Positions 35,224 to 46,162 of a DNA stretch of 64,000 nt are shown here, one piece after another. Position 1 is the stretch's first letter; every line of letters begins with the position of its first letter. The position numbers and the translations under genes were made by a program. Source of the stretch: Trichaptum fuscoviolaceum. Its lineage: Eukaryota > Basidiomycota > Agaricomycetes > Hymenochaetales > Trichaptaceae. The stretch covers positions 2,543,528 to 2,607,527 of the forward strand of contig CAJSYZ010000004.1 in NCBI GenBank assembly GCA_910574455.1, read 5' to 3'. The notes below the pieces were generated by a model. It did not search any database. It was not told the DNA's origin and worked only from the letters and a program-made list of their open reading frames with translations.

Positions 35224-37402
35224 TCTTCGACTAATTTATGAACCTGTACCTCTGCTCTTAAGTTATGTTGGCACATGCGTGCTCTGGCCGGATACAATAT
35301 TGTAGTCTATGTATGCTGTCGTTTACTTACATTACATTCTGAACCAACTTTTCGTCCATATTCACCATGTACATGATCTGTTTCAAACTAAACTCAATGA
35401 AGCTATCTATTTGCGCTGTCACATACAGCTAGTATATAGTGTAGCTCTAGCGTTCTACTGTAGATATGATGACTTGTTTTATCACTGTGCAACTCATCTT
35501 GTTGTAGGCAGGGAAAATTGGTGCGAGAGATTGACCCAGCCATACGCCGTTTGAGAATTAACGTCGATCGCTTTTTTAGTAATTCGTTTGAATGCCATCG
35601 CCACCTTTTCCGGCGATACACTTCTGCTACTACGATAGAAGTCACTGTCAGATTTCGGGTGATTCATCTATCTACTCATTGCACCCTGTTTAATTCTAAT
35701 TCTCGGCCGCCGGGGTAATGCCGACGGCTTTAGAGAAGAGAGGAACGCATACCAATGATCCCGCCGGCCAAACCCGCTATTCTTGTTATCTCTATTCTTG
35801 ATCTCCCTACACACACATTTCGGCTTTAGACATTTAAATACACTACCTCCGATCATGAAGCGTCGAAGGGCTTGCATTGTTACGTGTGCAAAACGTCGAA
35901 CGTAGCCGGATCTTGCCCACAATCATTTACATGCTCCTTCGTATACCCGTGATGCAGAGAGTTGCCGCCAAGATTGACACACACTCTCACGGGAAGCTTG
36001 AAGGCTGTTGGAGAGGTTACTATCGTCGGAAGCGTGCGTCCGTAACTGCTTCTGCGTGCATGTGCTAAGGCAACAGGGAATAGCCCGGGTCCGTTTCAAT
36101 GCCAGTGGCCGACCGGCGTGTCTGTTGTTGAGCTGACGAAGATCCTCGGCTTCCCCTTTCTGTCGGAGAAATACAATTGACTCACAAAGACTTACCAAGC
36201 TTTCACACTAGAGTTTACACACAAGTTGCACGGGAAGGCCGTGCCTCCATAAGATTGCATTCGGTTTTCTGCGTCGGAGTTAAGGAGCAAGTGTTAATAT
36301 TCCAGGTCAGAATTGGATGCCCTTAGCACCTTTGGTCATAAGGACTTTTAATACTATCAATTTTCCTCATGATTTTGAGCACGAGCCGGTTTACCAATCT
36401 AACGCGTTCACAATTATCCAGTCACGGTTTTTTTTCTCTATTTCTAGCTAAGAGAGTTCGATCTCCGCTACTACTTCAAGTTGGCACACTGCCGTGCCTA
36501 CTATTTATGTAAGTAGCTGTATTTGTGTACTATTACACAATTATAGCATTCTCCAAGTCCGATCCGGAAGATGCCGCATTTTTGCGCCTCTCTAATACCT
36601 TGCACTCAGTTCATAACATTATCTGAGTCCTGACATCCGGTTCGTTGTTAACATCACAATATATAAGGAATTTCTTTTCGTGGAGCTACGAGCTTCAGCT
36701 TGGTATCCCTCATACTTACTGTATTTTAACAAAATTCGTTGGATGCTGTGAGTCCAACCCCCTCTCAAAAGACTTATTTAGCGACCTATGTAGTACTAAA
36801 ACTCGAACATCTTCACAAGCTCCGAGCTTCGATCTCTCACCTGCTCCGAGCTTCGATCTCTCACCTGCTCCCGAGATCACCGACGTCGAGCGGCTCCGAC
36901 CAGCATGATCCTCGGCGAAGCTGTCGTTATACTGAATTACTGACCGTTGCTCTTCATTCGGGTATACCAAACGCCTCATCTTCCGGTGTGAGCAGTAATT
37001 CAAAGTTACAACGGATGATCAGTTTTAATATCAGGTAGCCAAAGTCCCTTCTAGCATGGTCGATACAGGTACACGAGCATACTGCTAATGCTATAAAACA
37101 GTCGGTGATAATGAAAAATGGCTTGCAGGCATCACAACAGTAAGGAGGTAATGTAAACAGAAGACGATCGCTGTGTATCCCATTCATTTAGATTGGGCTG
37201 AAGTTAGAAGAGACTGTCACAACGGATAATCTTCCTCAATATTATTATCATTAACGCACTCATGACTAGGTAACTTTCACATGTTCTGCGAAACGTCAGG
37301 ATAAAATTGGAACTAATATACATGCTTCCGTCTATGACTTTCTATGAACAACTTTAAGTCTCGTCCTTCTCGTTAATCGTATTTTTCATTATCATTTGCC
37401 TT
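35224..37402. other. Long intergenic region, no supported gene
   Basis: About 2.2 kb with only short, motif-free open frames on both strands and one small tandem duplication at 36819-36866. Confidence 0.45.
36819..36866. repeat. Two perfect tandem copies of a 24-bp unit
   Basis: The unit begins GCTCCGAGCTTCG and repeats twice without mismatch, followed by the first five bases of a third copy. It is non-coding as far as I can tell. Confidence 0.85.
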
Positions 37403-38775
37403 TCAAGCCTGGATACCTGGTGTCTCCGCGATGCGATACACTAGCTTCTCCCCATGCACTTTGTCTGCTTTTAGGAGCGCAAGAGCCTCCTCTACACTTG
37501 CCAACCCATTAGGTAGGACTTTTTCTTTCAGAGTTTGGAAAGGCTTTGGGTTAGACGGCGAAGATGCGAGGTAAGACGAGATCTGGCGGTAGAACCTGGA
37601 TGCGACTGATCGAGGGACAAATGAAATTATTCAGATTTGGAACATATGCAAATATCCAGAGAGGGAATACACATACAGGCTTCATCTTCAGCGTAGGCTG
37701 TGCCTACCATTGTCCTCTGCGGAATAATGCCGGACGGAAACTGCTTCTGCTCTTCTTCGCTAACATTCAAGACAAATGTCACTTTCCCTTTTCCATCCGG
37801 TGATGTTTTTGCCAAGACCCGCCCAAGAAGGAGCGCTGTACCCGGTAAAGTCACAGCATCGAAAGCAACGGAAGCTGGACGTCCGCCTACAGCGGATATC
37901 AGAGCATCTTCCTGTATGCATACGTTTCTTTGTCAGTGTGTTGTCCAAGGAGCAAGAAGCAACGATTTGAAAATTTAAGGAGAATAGAACATACAAGTTC
38001 CTGTGGAGTTCTTCCGCGGTAGTCCACGATCACATCTGCTCCGGCCGACTTCGCATACTCTGCGGACGAGCCGGAAACCCCGACGACAAAGTACCCGGCG
38101 CGTTTAGCAAGCTGGGTTGTGAAAAATCCGACAGAGGTCGAGGCTCCGTAGACGATGATCGCCTGTCCGTTGTCTGATTTCATATACATGTATTTCGATT
38201 AGACAGGTACTTAAAGCCGATGCAGAAACAGATGATATCCGTACCAGGAGCGAAGCTGGGCTCTTCGCCTGGCTTAGGTGGCTCCGATATTCCCAAAACA
38301 ACGAAGAGTCCGATAGCGGCCGTCATGACAGCTAAAGGAAGTGTCGCCGCCGCCTCGAAGCTCGTATTCTCTGGAATCGGGAACGTTGTGGATGCTGGAG
38401 CAACAGTATACTCCTGGTATGCACCATACTGATTTACGAATGTCATGAGCGATCCGGACGGTCTAGCGCATCTTTGCTGCGCACCTTGTTATCCCTCGTC
38501 GCCATCTTGCTAAAGGCCGCCACTCGCTCACCACCCTTGTACTCCTTCACGCCCTCACCCACTTTGACGATATACCCCGCAACGTCATTGCCTTCGACAG
38601 CCTCGTAATCGGGAAGCCACCCAGGCAACTTCCAATCCTTCGGGTTTGACGCAACCGCAACATTTTTAATGAGGACCTCGCCCGGACCTGGGTTCGGCAC
38701 AGGCAGTGTTTGCAACTTGCTAGAGTTCTTGTTAGTTATTACAGCGAGCTGGGTGTCGGGAAGAGTTGTCGACAT
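37403..38775 (-). CDS. Medium-chain dehydrogenase/reductase, quinone oxidoreductase / enoyl-reductase-like
   Basis: Five exons (38775-38485, 38428-38245, 38173-37995, 37911-37677, 37605-37403) give 363 residues. The N-terminal GroES-like domain has PNPGPGEVLIKNVAVASNP and EGNDVAGYIVKVGEGV. The cofactor domain has IIVYGASTSVGFFTTQLAKR, a Rossmann-type glycine motif, then a basic/polar NADPH-binding stretch (GVSGSSAEYAKSAGADVIVD). The C-terminus has VEEALALLKADKVHGEKLVYRI, typical of the family. The Cys ligands of a structural zinc loop are absent, as usual in this branch. These enzymes reduce activated double bonds or quinones with NADPH. The substrate cannot be told from sequence, and no metabolite gene cluster surrounds it. 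Confidence 0.9.
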
Positions 38776-39200
38776 TTTAAAGAAGTTGTAGAATGCAGGG
38801 AAACAATCGTGCCAGAGTGAGATAATTATGATGGGGCCCCGATGTGCGTTTTATCTATTTGAAGCTTTATTACTGAGTTAATATGAATCAGCCTGTGATG
38901 TTATGGAAAGTTCTCCAAGGATACAGTAATGTCATCCATTGCGCCATAAAGAAGGTCATGGTCTCGGACAAAGTGAGCTCAGCCGGGCTTCCGTGCGGCA
39001 CGCCTTACTCAGCCCATGCCAAGAGGCAGAGGAACACGATGGCAAACCTGACTGTCGTGGATAATTGTAGTCGAAGTCGAAGGTAAGCAGACTAACAGGG
39101 TTCAGTTAAACTGGATCAAGGGATGTAGAATGTGTTAAATTAAGGAATTAAATCAGACACATATTGTTAGAAAAAAGCGAGAAAATCAGCTTAATCCGGA
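38776..39200. other. Intergenic region
   Basis: About 425 bases holding the promoter of the reductase gene and the 3' end of the F-box-like gene. A 67-codon frame at 38883-39086 has no supporting features. Confidence 0.5.
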
Positions 39201-40643
39201 TCATAAATATTTGTCTGATCGTAGGTCGAGGAAGGAGGGACCCTCCACTTCATTCAGTTCGAAATGCACGTTATTGTCTCTGCAATATTTCTCCGTATTG
39301 GTGAAGGCCAGCTCAAAATCATGTCCTGGCCCGATGTTATTGTATGAGATTGATAAATCTCGGATGTGTGGCGAAGCTTTTAACATTGCAATCGCGAAAG
39401 GATCCTGCGCCTCTGTAGGCACCATGGAGAAATGGACGTGCACAAAACGAGTTGAGGAAGGGAGGATGAAAGGAGGATGAGGTAAGCTCGAAAAGTAGGA
39501 TATACACAGGATTAAGACTCGTAACGAGGGGAACTGCATCACCACGGAGGTGACGTCGTCTTCGGGCCCATACTCAGAGAGCATGAGTTTCGTGATGGAG
39601 GGTTTGATAGGTTCTACGAAAGGTTGGAGGCCCTTCGTTCGTAACCCCGTCTCCGGGCCGGAGCCAGGCTGATACCTCATGTCGAAGAGTGACAACTCCA
39701 GCACATTTGGCGCGTGCTCCTGTAATGCGTTCGTCAACCAGCTGAATGGGCTCGTATCATTAATGCCAATCAATGACAGAGCCTCCAGCTGCCCATTAGA
39801 GCCCAACACATCTACGGATTTTATCATCGACGACTGTTTGTCATCTTCCAATTCCACTCTCTCGGTCCAATTCCGTAGGCTTATGCTCTTCAAGCACCGA
39901 AGACGAGGGATCAATGCGCAGAATTCAGGTAGACTCGTTGCGGGAGGATCGTAAACTTGATGAAGCCAAATGTTCTCCAGGAAAATAAGATCGCCTAATG
40001 CGGGCACGATATCGTAAGGTGTACCAATTAGAGGCGATCTGCTCGGTGACGCTACGCTAGACGTACGTGGCTGGAAGTCCTGCAGAAACAGATTTTTAAC
40101 GTTTGGACATCTTTTTAGTATTGTTATTAAGAGTTTTGGTGTGTCTCCATAATTAGTGCCAGGTTGGCCTTCGGCGATGGAAAGAGGGAAAAAGTGGGAT
40201 ATGATGCTAAGATCGCGAACCCATGGACCCAATTGCGGGCTCTGAAGTAATAGACCCATATCCGATTGCCCTCTAAAACAAACACGTCTTCGTAGAGAAC
40301 GTTGAGCAGCTTCCGTCCATGACCGATGGACTAAGCTCATCTCCCGAAGTAGTTCGTCTGCTTCGCAAGTAGGGTGTCGGCTCCAGAATGTCTTATGAAA
40401 TGGGATTCTCTCGGTGTCGAGATGTTCTGCAATGAGATCGACGACAAGCAACGGAACACGGCCTCTGGACCGCACAACCGTTTGGTCTCTCTCCGCTCCT
40501 CTAGCTCTAGTAATAGCCAGTGATCGCCTCTGTTCTGCAATGTGGTCTAAGATGTCCTGTGTCCGAGTCATCTTTAAACTGTCAGAGCGGAAATCCGTGA
40601 GGCGAAAGGCAGTGAACAAATCATCAAAAAGCTCCATCGACAT
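39201..40643 (-). CDS. F-box-like protein, intronless
   Basis: A single frame of 480 residues, from ATG 40643 to TGA 39201-39203. After a charged helix (TQDILDHIAEQRRSLAI), residues about 62-120 have an F-box-like layout: VPLLVVDLIAEHLD, a spacer, then LREMSLVHRSWTEAAQRSLRRRV. The remainder has leucine-rich patches in repeated 'L..L.L..' style (KSISLRNW, LEALSLIGI, VLELSLFDM, LRVLILCISYFSSLP), as in the many F-box/LRR-like proteins of Agaricomycetes. Such proteins recruit substrates to SCF ubiquitin ligases. This family is greatly expanded in mushrooms, and individual functions are unknown. The F-box match is by layout only. Confidence 0.75.
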   Translation of the reverse strand: MSMELFDDLFTAFRLTDFRSDSLKMTRTQDILDHIAEQRRSLAITRARGAERDQTVVRSRGRVPLLVVDLIAEHLDTERIPFHKTFWSRHPTCEADELLREMSLVHRSWTEAAQRSLRRRVCFRGQSDMGLLLQSPQLGPWVRDLSIISHFFPLSIAEGQPGTNYGDTPKLLITILKRCPNVKNLFLQDFQPRTSSVASPSRSPLIGTPYDIVPALGDLIFLENIWLHQVYDPPATSLPEFCALIPRLRCLKSISLRNWTERVELEDDKQSSMIKSVDVLGSNGQLEALSLIGINDTSPFSWLTNALQEHAPNVLELSLFDMRYQPGSGPETGLRTKGLQPFVEPIKPSITKLMLSEYGPEDDVTSVVMQFPSLRVLILCISYFSSLPHPPFILPSSTRFVHVHFSMVPTEAQDPFAIAMLKASPHIRDLSISYNNIGPGHDFELAFTNTEKYCRDNNVHFELNEVEGPSFLDLRSDKYL

Positions 40644-41100
40644 GTTGGCGTACTATTTGAGTATCACCGAGGCAAAGATAGCATCTGAGCGTGTAGGGAA
40701 GGATATCGCTGTGTGAAAGTCTTTGATAGTAAGGGCACATCCATCGACATTATCAAGAAACGACTCCATGAAAGCGTTATGGTGGCCCAGGAGTGTATGA
40801 AATGGGTGCGGCAATGAAAAGGACCAGGTTCAATTGTCTATATACTTGCACGTCATGGTAACCTGATGGCAAAAGCATGAAGACCCCGGAGATCTCATTA
40901 CTAAAGACCCGCGGAAATATTATTAGGTGCACTCAATTTTGTTTCTTTTCTCTTGTTGCTATGTGTCATGCCGCAAGGGTCTCTTCTGCGGCACACTGAG
41001 ACCCTTAAAAACAGCAGCACAAGCGAGAACAGTCACGGTGCAGTCACACATGAGGGCAGGCAGCGGCACCTCTTCCGAGACGCAAAATATTGCCGCTCCG
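40644..41100. other. Intergenic region left of the nested transposons
   Basis: Holds the F-box gene promoter. Ends in the left copy of the 9-bp target duplication of the outer element (41092-41100). Confidence 0.5.
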
Positions 41101-41134
41101 TAGCCTCGTGACCAGGCCAGGCTACTTTTTTGTA

Positions 41135-42562
41135 CTGTCATGGACGGGTCTTTGAGACACCCTTGGTGTTTGATACACTTTACATTCCTTGGGTACCACA
41201 GCTCACTTTCTTATCAATGAAGGCTTCATATAATACTATAGTATGAGTAGATTATACAGGAAAAAAATGGAGTTGTTTGCTCTAGCCATTCTTGAGATAT
41301 TCATAAAACAGTGTCAGTTTTTGTTAGTTTACAAATTTCTAAAACAAATGTAAAATAAGAAAAGAATTCATTACCTCTTTACTATTGGTATATAGCTTCT
41401 AATAATGATGTAGAAGATTTCTCTGTAGGTACAGATCTCTAAATACGCAAGAATAATGGCAGTTGCAGCTTAGAGTATCCCAGTGCAAGCATAAAATGAT
41501 TGTGTTGGCGGTTAACCACCGAAAATTCTAGACCTTCCTAATTGGGTAACTGCATCGATCCAGCACACTGTTTGAGCTCTATAGCCTCGTGACCAGGCCA
41601 GGCTACTTATATGGGTCGCTTTGCTCGGAAGGCGTAGCCGGCCTGGTTTACAAGGTTCAAATTTACAAGACTTTGCAGGGAGTTTGAAATTAATCCAAAT
41701 GTAGTAGTGATTTCATAGGTTCCCTCGTATTCCAAAAATAAAGTCTGATGTCGTCATGTGAATGTAATAAAAAACTAACTTCAATCCAAGTTGTTGCGCA
41801 GACAGCTTCAGCACCTAGTAGTCAGCTATGCTTGACTACCACTTCTAAAAGCTTCTGCTACAATATGTCTTAGCATTGTTAAGCTATAAGCATTAATTTC
41901 ATTAAGTAGTCCATAATATTTATTCTGAGTGTCTTTTACAAAGCCTATATGCACACTTGCGGCCGGGAGGCGTGCGTCAGGTACACGTCATTTGGCGGTG
42001 GCAAATATGTGTTGTTTCGCCCCACTATTTCTATTCGTGTCTTTAGTCATTACATCAACTGGGTGTGTTACTACATTTGTATTATAATTCAAACTCCCTG
42101 CAAAGTCTTGTAAATTTGAACCTTGAAATCCAGACCGGCTACGCCTTCAGAGCAAAGCAACCCTTATAAGTAGCCTGGTCTGGTTTGAGACTATGAGCTC
42201 TACAGCTTTACTTTTGCGTTTAAACTAGATGAAATTGTGCATGTATGTCAAGAGTACATGTTTTATTCATAATATGTGATCAATTTGCATATACTGTAGC
42301 TTGATTAAATTGTATTTGAGAAAAACATATCCATGGGACCCGTGGGAAATAATATGTTTCAAGGACCGTAAGGCCCCTGAAATGTCCAAAACCTTTGTTA
42401 CTCATTAACTTCCGTAAAACGAGCCCTATGAGCTCCAAAACTTGGAATTGAGCTCTTTAATATATACACTATGGATATAGCATAAAGAATGAGAAAAAAG
42501 GGTAAAGAAATGAAGAATCTAGAGGATTTAAATGTTGTGTTTCAAAGACCCGTCCAAGACAG
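41135..42562. mobile_element. Middle element (element B), Tc1/mariner-like, non-autonomous
   Basis: Terminal inverted repeats of about 25 bp: the left reads CTGTCATGGACGGGTCTTTG and the right, read inward, CTGTCTTGGACGGGTCTTTG. TA is present on both sides (41133-41134 and 42563-42564), the Tc1/mariner target. The element lies within the left arm of element C, splitting that arm exactly between CTACTTTTTTG and TATGTCTGC. Without the inner insertion it is about 810 bp. No transposase frame is seen; its inside is A/T-rich. Confidence 0.75.
41582..42193. mobile_element. Inner Mutator-like non-autonomous element (element A), intact
   Basis: 612 bp with terminal inverted repeats of about 140 bp (left begins TAGCCTCGTGACCAGGCC; right, read inward, TAGTCTCAAACCAGACC), flanked by the perfect 9-bp repeat TGAGCTCTA at 41573-41581 and 42194-42202. 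It belongs to the same family as element C. Both arms carry CGTAGCCGG, TTCAAATTTACAAGACTTTG and GCAGGGAGTTTGAA. It inserted into element B and so is the youngest of the three. No open frame of note. Confidence 0.88.
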
Positions 42563-43162
42563 TATATGTCTGCAGTGGCAGACTCAGCGTAGCCGGCCTG
42601 GTATCCGAGCCTCTAAAATTAGCTGATGATGCAGGGAGTTTGAAATAAACCCACGTAAGGTAGTGATATCATAGGTCTCGCTCATGTAATAGTAGCTTAA
42701 TTTTAGACTTTCTCGTTAATTCATATTTTTGTCACGCCCATAGTGCCAGGGTCGCCTCTGGTGTGTCTTTTTCCTTTCTCTCGTTTTACGACATACGTCT
42801 TGTAACTTGAGCGCCAACGTTGATCAACATTGCCATGGTCTTCTCTTGCTCAACATTGTGGATATGTGAGAGTTTTGATCAAAAAAATTGCCCCGAAATT
42901 GCACTTTCGATGTTGTATTCACACGTCAGTTGGCACACATCTATGTCACACCGTGACGGCAATGTTCCGTAAATAAAATTAAACTTTTAGTCCCTGATTA
43001 CATGATTGTATCTACGAAACCACTACTACATTTGTATTTAATTCAAACTCCCTGCATCTTCAGCTAAATTTAACGCTTGGAAACCAGACCGGCTACGCCG
43101 TGTCTGCCACAGGCAGACAAACCGGAAAGTAGCCTGGTCTGGTAACGAGACCAGCCGCTCCG

Positions 43163-44937
43163 GTCGCTTGTATAACTTTCTTGCGTCATATCTCCAAATT
43201 CGGACGAAGTTTTGCTGATGAGCAACAAAAAAGCGTGACAAGCTTGAACAGGCAAAAGACCCTGTTCTCACTCCACCGTACCACTCCTCCGGTACCCTAT
43301 GTGCCTAGAAACATGGAGGATAAACAAAATTGAGTTCATCTATTGTGGGTCTTATCCGGACAAATTTCTTTAGATATGGATTTTCTTCTACGGAAAGGAC
43401 GGGCCTGGGCTTTCAAGCCCGGACTGGAAAGCAGAGGGGTCCTCTTATCCAATTCAGCGCTTATCAGCTTAGTAGGCCGATAATACAAGTTTCAGGACCC
43501 CCTCCTAGTTCTCGGAGATTTATCCGGACAACATGTATAGCCTTTTATCAGCTTTTATCACCTCTTATCCAGAAAGTATGTACTTGGTACTTGGCCTAAG
43601 CGGTCAAAATATCAAAGATTTTCTCCGGAAAGTGCGGGGCCGTTTGTAGGGATTTTCGGGGTCTCGCCTACTTCAGCTTGAAAAACATGCTTCCAAAAAT
43701 GGTAGCGCCGATCAAACGTTAACTCTAATATTCAAATCCGCCGATATCATCGTTGTTGGTCGCGACATCTCTATATTTGCCCGTACATAAGAGGCCTACA
43801 ATACAAGCGATGCTCACAGGACCTTCTTAGCACCATCTCGGACGGATATAGCCCTTGACATATAGTACTTACTAAACCAGGACTCCGAGCCAACAATGGA
43901 TGGCGTGAGCTGAAGGAACAGTTATGGTTTTGTAGTTATCAAACTTCTACTGCATTCGAGTAGATAGATGAATACCATGGCACGCAGGCTAAAGTAATGT
44001 CATTTACTTACTCGGACTCGGTAGTTTCCGAGATCGTCTGTTGCATCCGAAGAATCACAACTTCGGGATTCTCCATCAACGTTTGGTAGCTGCCTGTATT
44101 AAAGCTTTAGGTGCTATCGTGTGTTCTGGTGTACTGGTATGTGATAGGTAAGATCCATTTTAATCCAATGCTATGCCTATAATCCTGTGCAGTTCTGGTA
44201 TGCTGCGAGCAATGGAGAATCATAGCAATCTTGATAATGGAAAATATTAAAAGGCAGTGATAGTAGTTGTGGGGTTTCGGCGACAACTGCGTATCAGTAG
44301 TGCATAAGATTCTCTGGGCGCGATAACCGGTATTCTCGCCTTTAAGATATTTGGCTACCGTATTTTCTATTGGAATTCTTGTAGATTAGTCCTTCAACCC
44401 ATTAACTTCGACGAAGACTGATATGTGGTTTCTGGACATTTTTGCAAGTTTGTAATAATCATTGATATAGCTTAAGCTGATTACATTTGGTTGCATGGAA
44501 TTTATCCATAACACTTGCACGATCAATCGTCGGCGATCATGTCGCCGTCAGCCTGTCAGCCGAAAAATAGTCTTTAATTCACTATTTTGAACATTCGTCG
44601 TCATATGTCATACATCAACCAGACTGACAGAAGATGGGCCAGACTGACAAGAAGATGGACCAGACATGGAGACAATGATGCTGTGCGACGAAGAATCCAA
44701 AGTGTGTGCACAGGATCCCATCAGAGAGTACAGAGAAATAAAGTCAAAAGTATTGACCTCAAGCATGTCTGGGTACGAGTCGGCGACAAATTAGTAGATA
44801 GGATAAATAGGTAGGCCAGCCTCACGAAATCTGCCCTCTCGTGGAGACGGGCACTCCAGCACCGTACCGTCTCAGCATACCGCTCTCCTGCATCGTGTCT
44901 TCCAACATTTCGAGCCTCTCCTATCTGACTCGTTTTC
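43163..44937. other. Gene-free region right of the nested transposons
   Basis: About 1.8 kb. The stretch 43345-43580 is rich in TTATCCGGACAA- and CTTTTATCAGC-like words and may be old repeat debris. Two near-copies of a 21-bp word beginning CCAGACTGACA lie near 44619-44661. No gene supported. Confidence 0.45.
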
Positions 44938-46162
44938 ATGGAAAACCAAAACCGAACACCCTCCTCGTTAGACACAACGCCTCTTCTGGATCATCCAGAG
45001 GTACTAGCTGAAGTCCTACACGTCGCACATTCCTTTACACTCACAGACAACATCACGAATGACTTGAGGCTCCTTGCCGACACCAATGCCAACGAAGATG
45101 CCCGCTCTGAGGCAAGGGCAAGGTGTTATTCGCATCCGTTTTTGCGCAATCTTGTCGTCCTTTGCCAGGCCGTCGCCACTGCATTGCCTCGTGGTGTGTT
45201 CGTATCTGCGACACCAACAGTGGTGGAGGCCATCGCCACAGCAGCGCCTCGTGATGTGGACAAGACTGCCACGCCGGCGGCAGCGCCAGCGGTCACCCAG
45301 AAAGAAAGGGTAGCAGTGCGCACCGTGACTGAGGTCGGAAAGGCCGGAAAATACAGGAATTCCAAGCCCTGTAGCTGCTGTAAGAAAGATAGGAAGAAAG
45401 TACGTCAGCGAAGCCCCAAGCGTCGACTTTAGCTGAGATGAATGTGCAAACAGTGCGAGGTGGTTGAAGACAGTTCTATGTGCTGCAAACGGTGCAAGAC
45501 TCTCGGCCATAAGCGTCTGGACGGTCGACTATGTATGACAGTAAGTCACTGCTGCACTAGCATTGTAATCCCCCGACAACGCACCCTGATGCCCTTAACA
45601 GACAAGGCGTAGAGCTGGTATGGAGCGACTAGGTACAGCTTCACTCGGCGATGAGATGGGCAGTGCGCCTGAGAACTCGACCCATCATATGAACCCAGGC
45701 CCATTTAATCACGTTACTACCCAGCCGGAACAGATCGCTCAGCCAAATCTTTGCGCAGCTTCCCATGCCAAAGAAGCCCCATCAGGGGATAGTAGTGGCC
45801 TACTAGTAATTTCGCGCATGCCAGTGTTGTAAGTTCCAACCAATCAAACCATTCGCATTTGTTATCAAGGTTCTGAATTAACTGTAAGTGAAAGTGTTTC
45901 GGGCTTCCAAAACAACGTCCCAAATGGCAGTCTCGAGCCAATCGGAATTGGCCTTAACGTTGGTACTCGGTCTTTGACAATTGGAACTTACGACGGCTTC
46001 GGAATGATGGGTTCGGACATGGTTCCACCGTTGGACCTGTACAGTGGCGAAGGGAGCTCGTACACAGCCAATAACGTGATGGACTACCAGGACGCTTACG
46101 CACCCAGATTCCCACCCGAGTACGATTCACAGTACGCACCTGAGTATACTGACAAGTACTAG
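44938..46162 (+). CDS. Putative protein with an atypical Zn2Cys6-like cysteine cluster
   Basis: Four exons (44938-45399, 45454-45540, 45602-45828, 45889-46162) give 349 residues. The N-terminal half is helical with an Ala/Thr/Val-rich linker. Residues 145-181 contain six Cys with spacing C-x2-C-x6-C-x9-C-x2-C-x12-C, plus two extra Cys, and many Lys/Arg (KKDRKK, KRCK, GHKRLDG). This resembles the fungal binuclear zinc cluster, but the last loop is longer than usual and the cluster lies mid-protein instead of N-terminal. The C-terminus is Asn/Gly/Tyr-rich, ending in a Tyr/Pro run (PRFPPEYDSQYAPEYTDKY). Exon 2 was placed by the cysteine pattern and a 54-nt intron. A DNA-binding role is plausible but unproven. 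I do not recognise the family. Confidence 0.6.

Larger units (their letters stand above)
41101..43153. mobile_element. Outer Mutator-like non-autonomous element (element C), interrupted by another element
   Basis: Both ends carry related inverted repeats (left begins TAGCCTCGTGACCAGGCC; right, read inward, begins TGGTCTCGTTACCAGACC). The element is flanked by a perfect 9-bp direct repeat GCCGCTCCG at 41092-41100 and 43154-43162. Removing the insertion at 41135-42562 leaves an element of about 620 bp whose arms pair over roughly 140 bp, including the shared blocks CGTAGCCGG and GCAGGGAGTTTGAA. A 9-bp duplication with long terminal inverted repeats is the signature of the Mutator superfamily. 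There is no transposase frame, so it depends on an element elsewhere. Confidence 0.85.

Noticed and set aside
38883..39086. 67-codon plus-strand frame
   Set aside because: Short, no motif, lies in the promoter region of the reductase gene.
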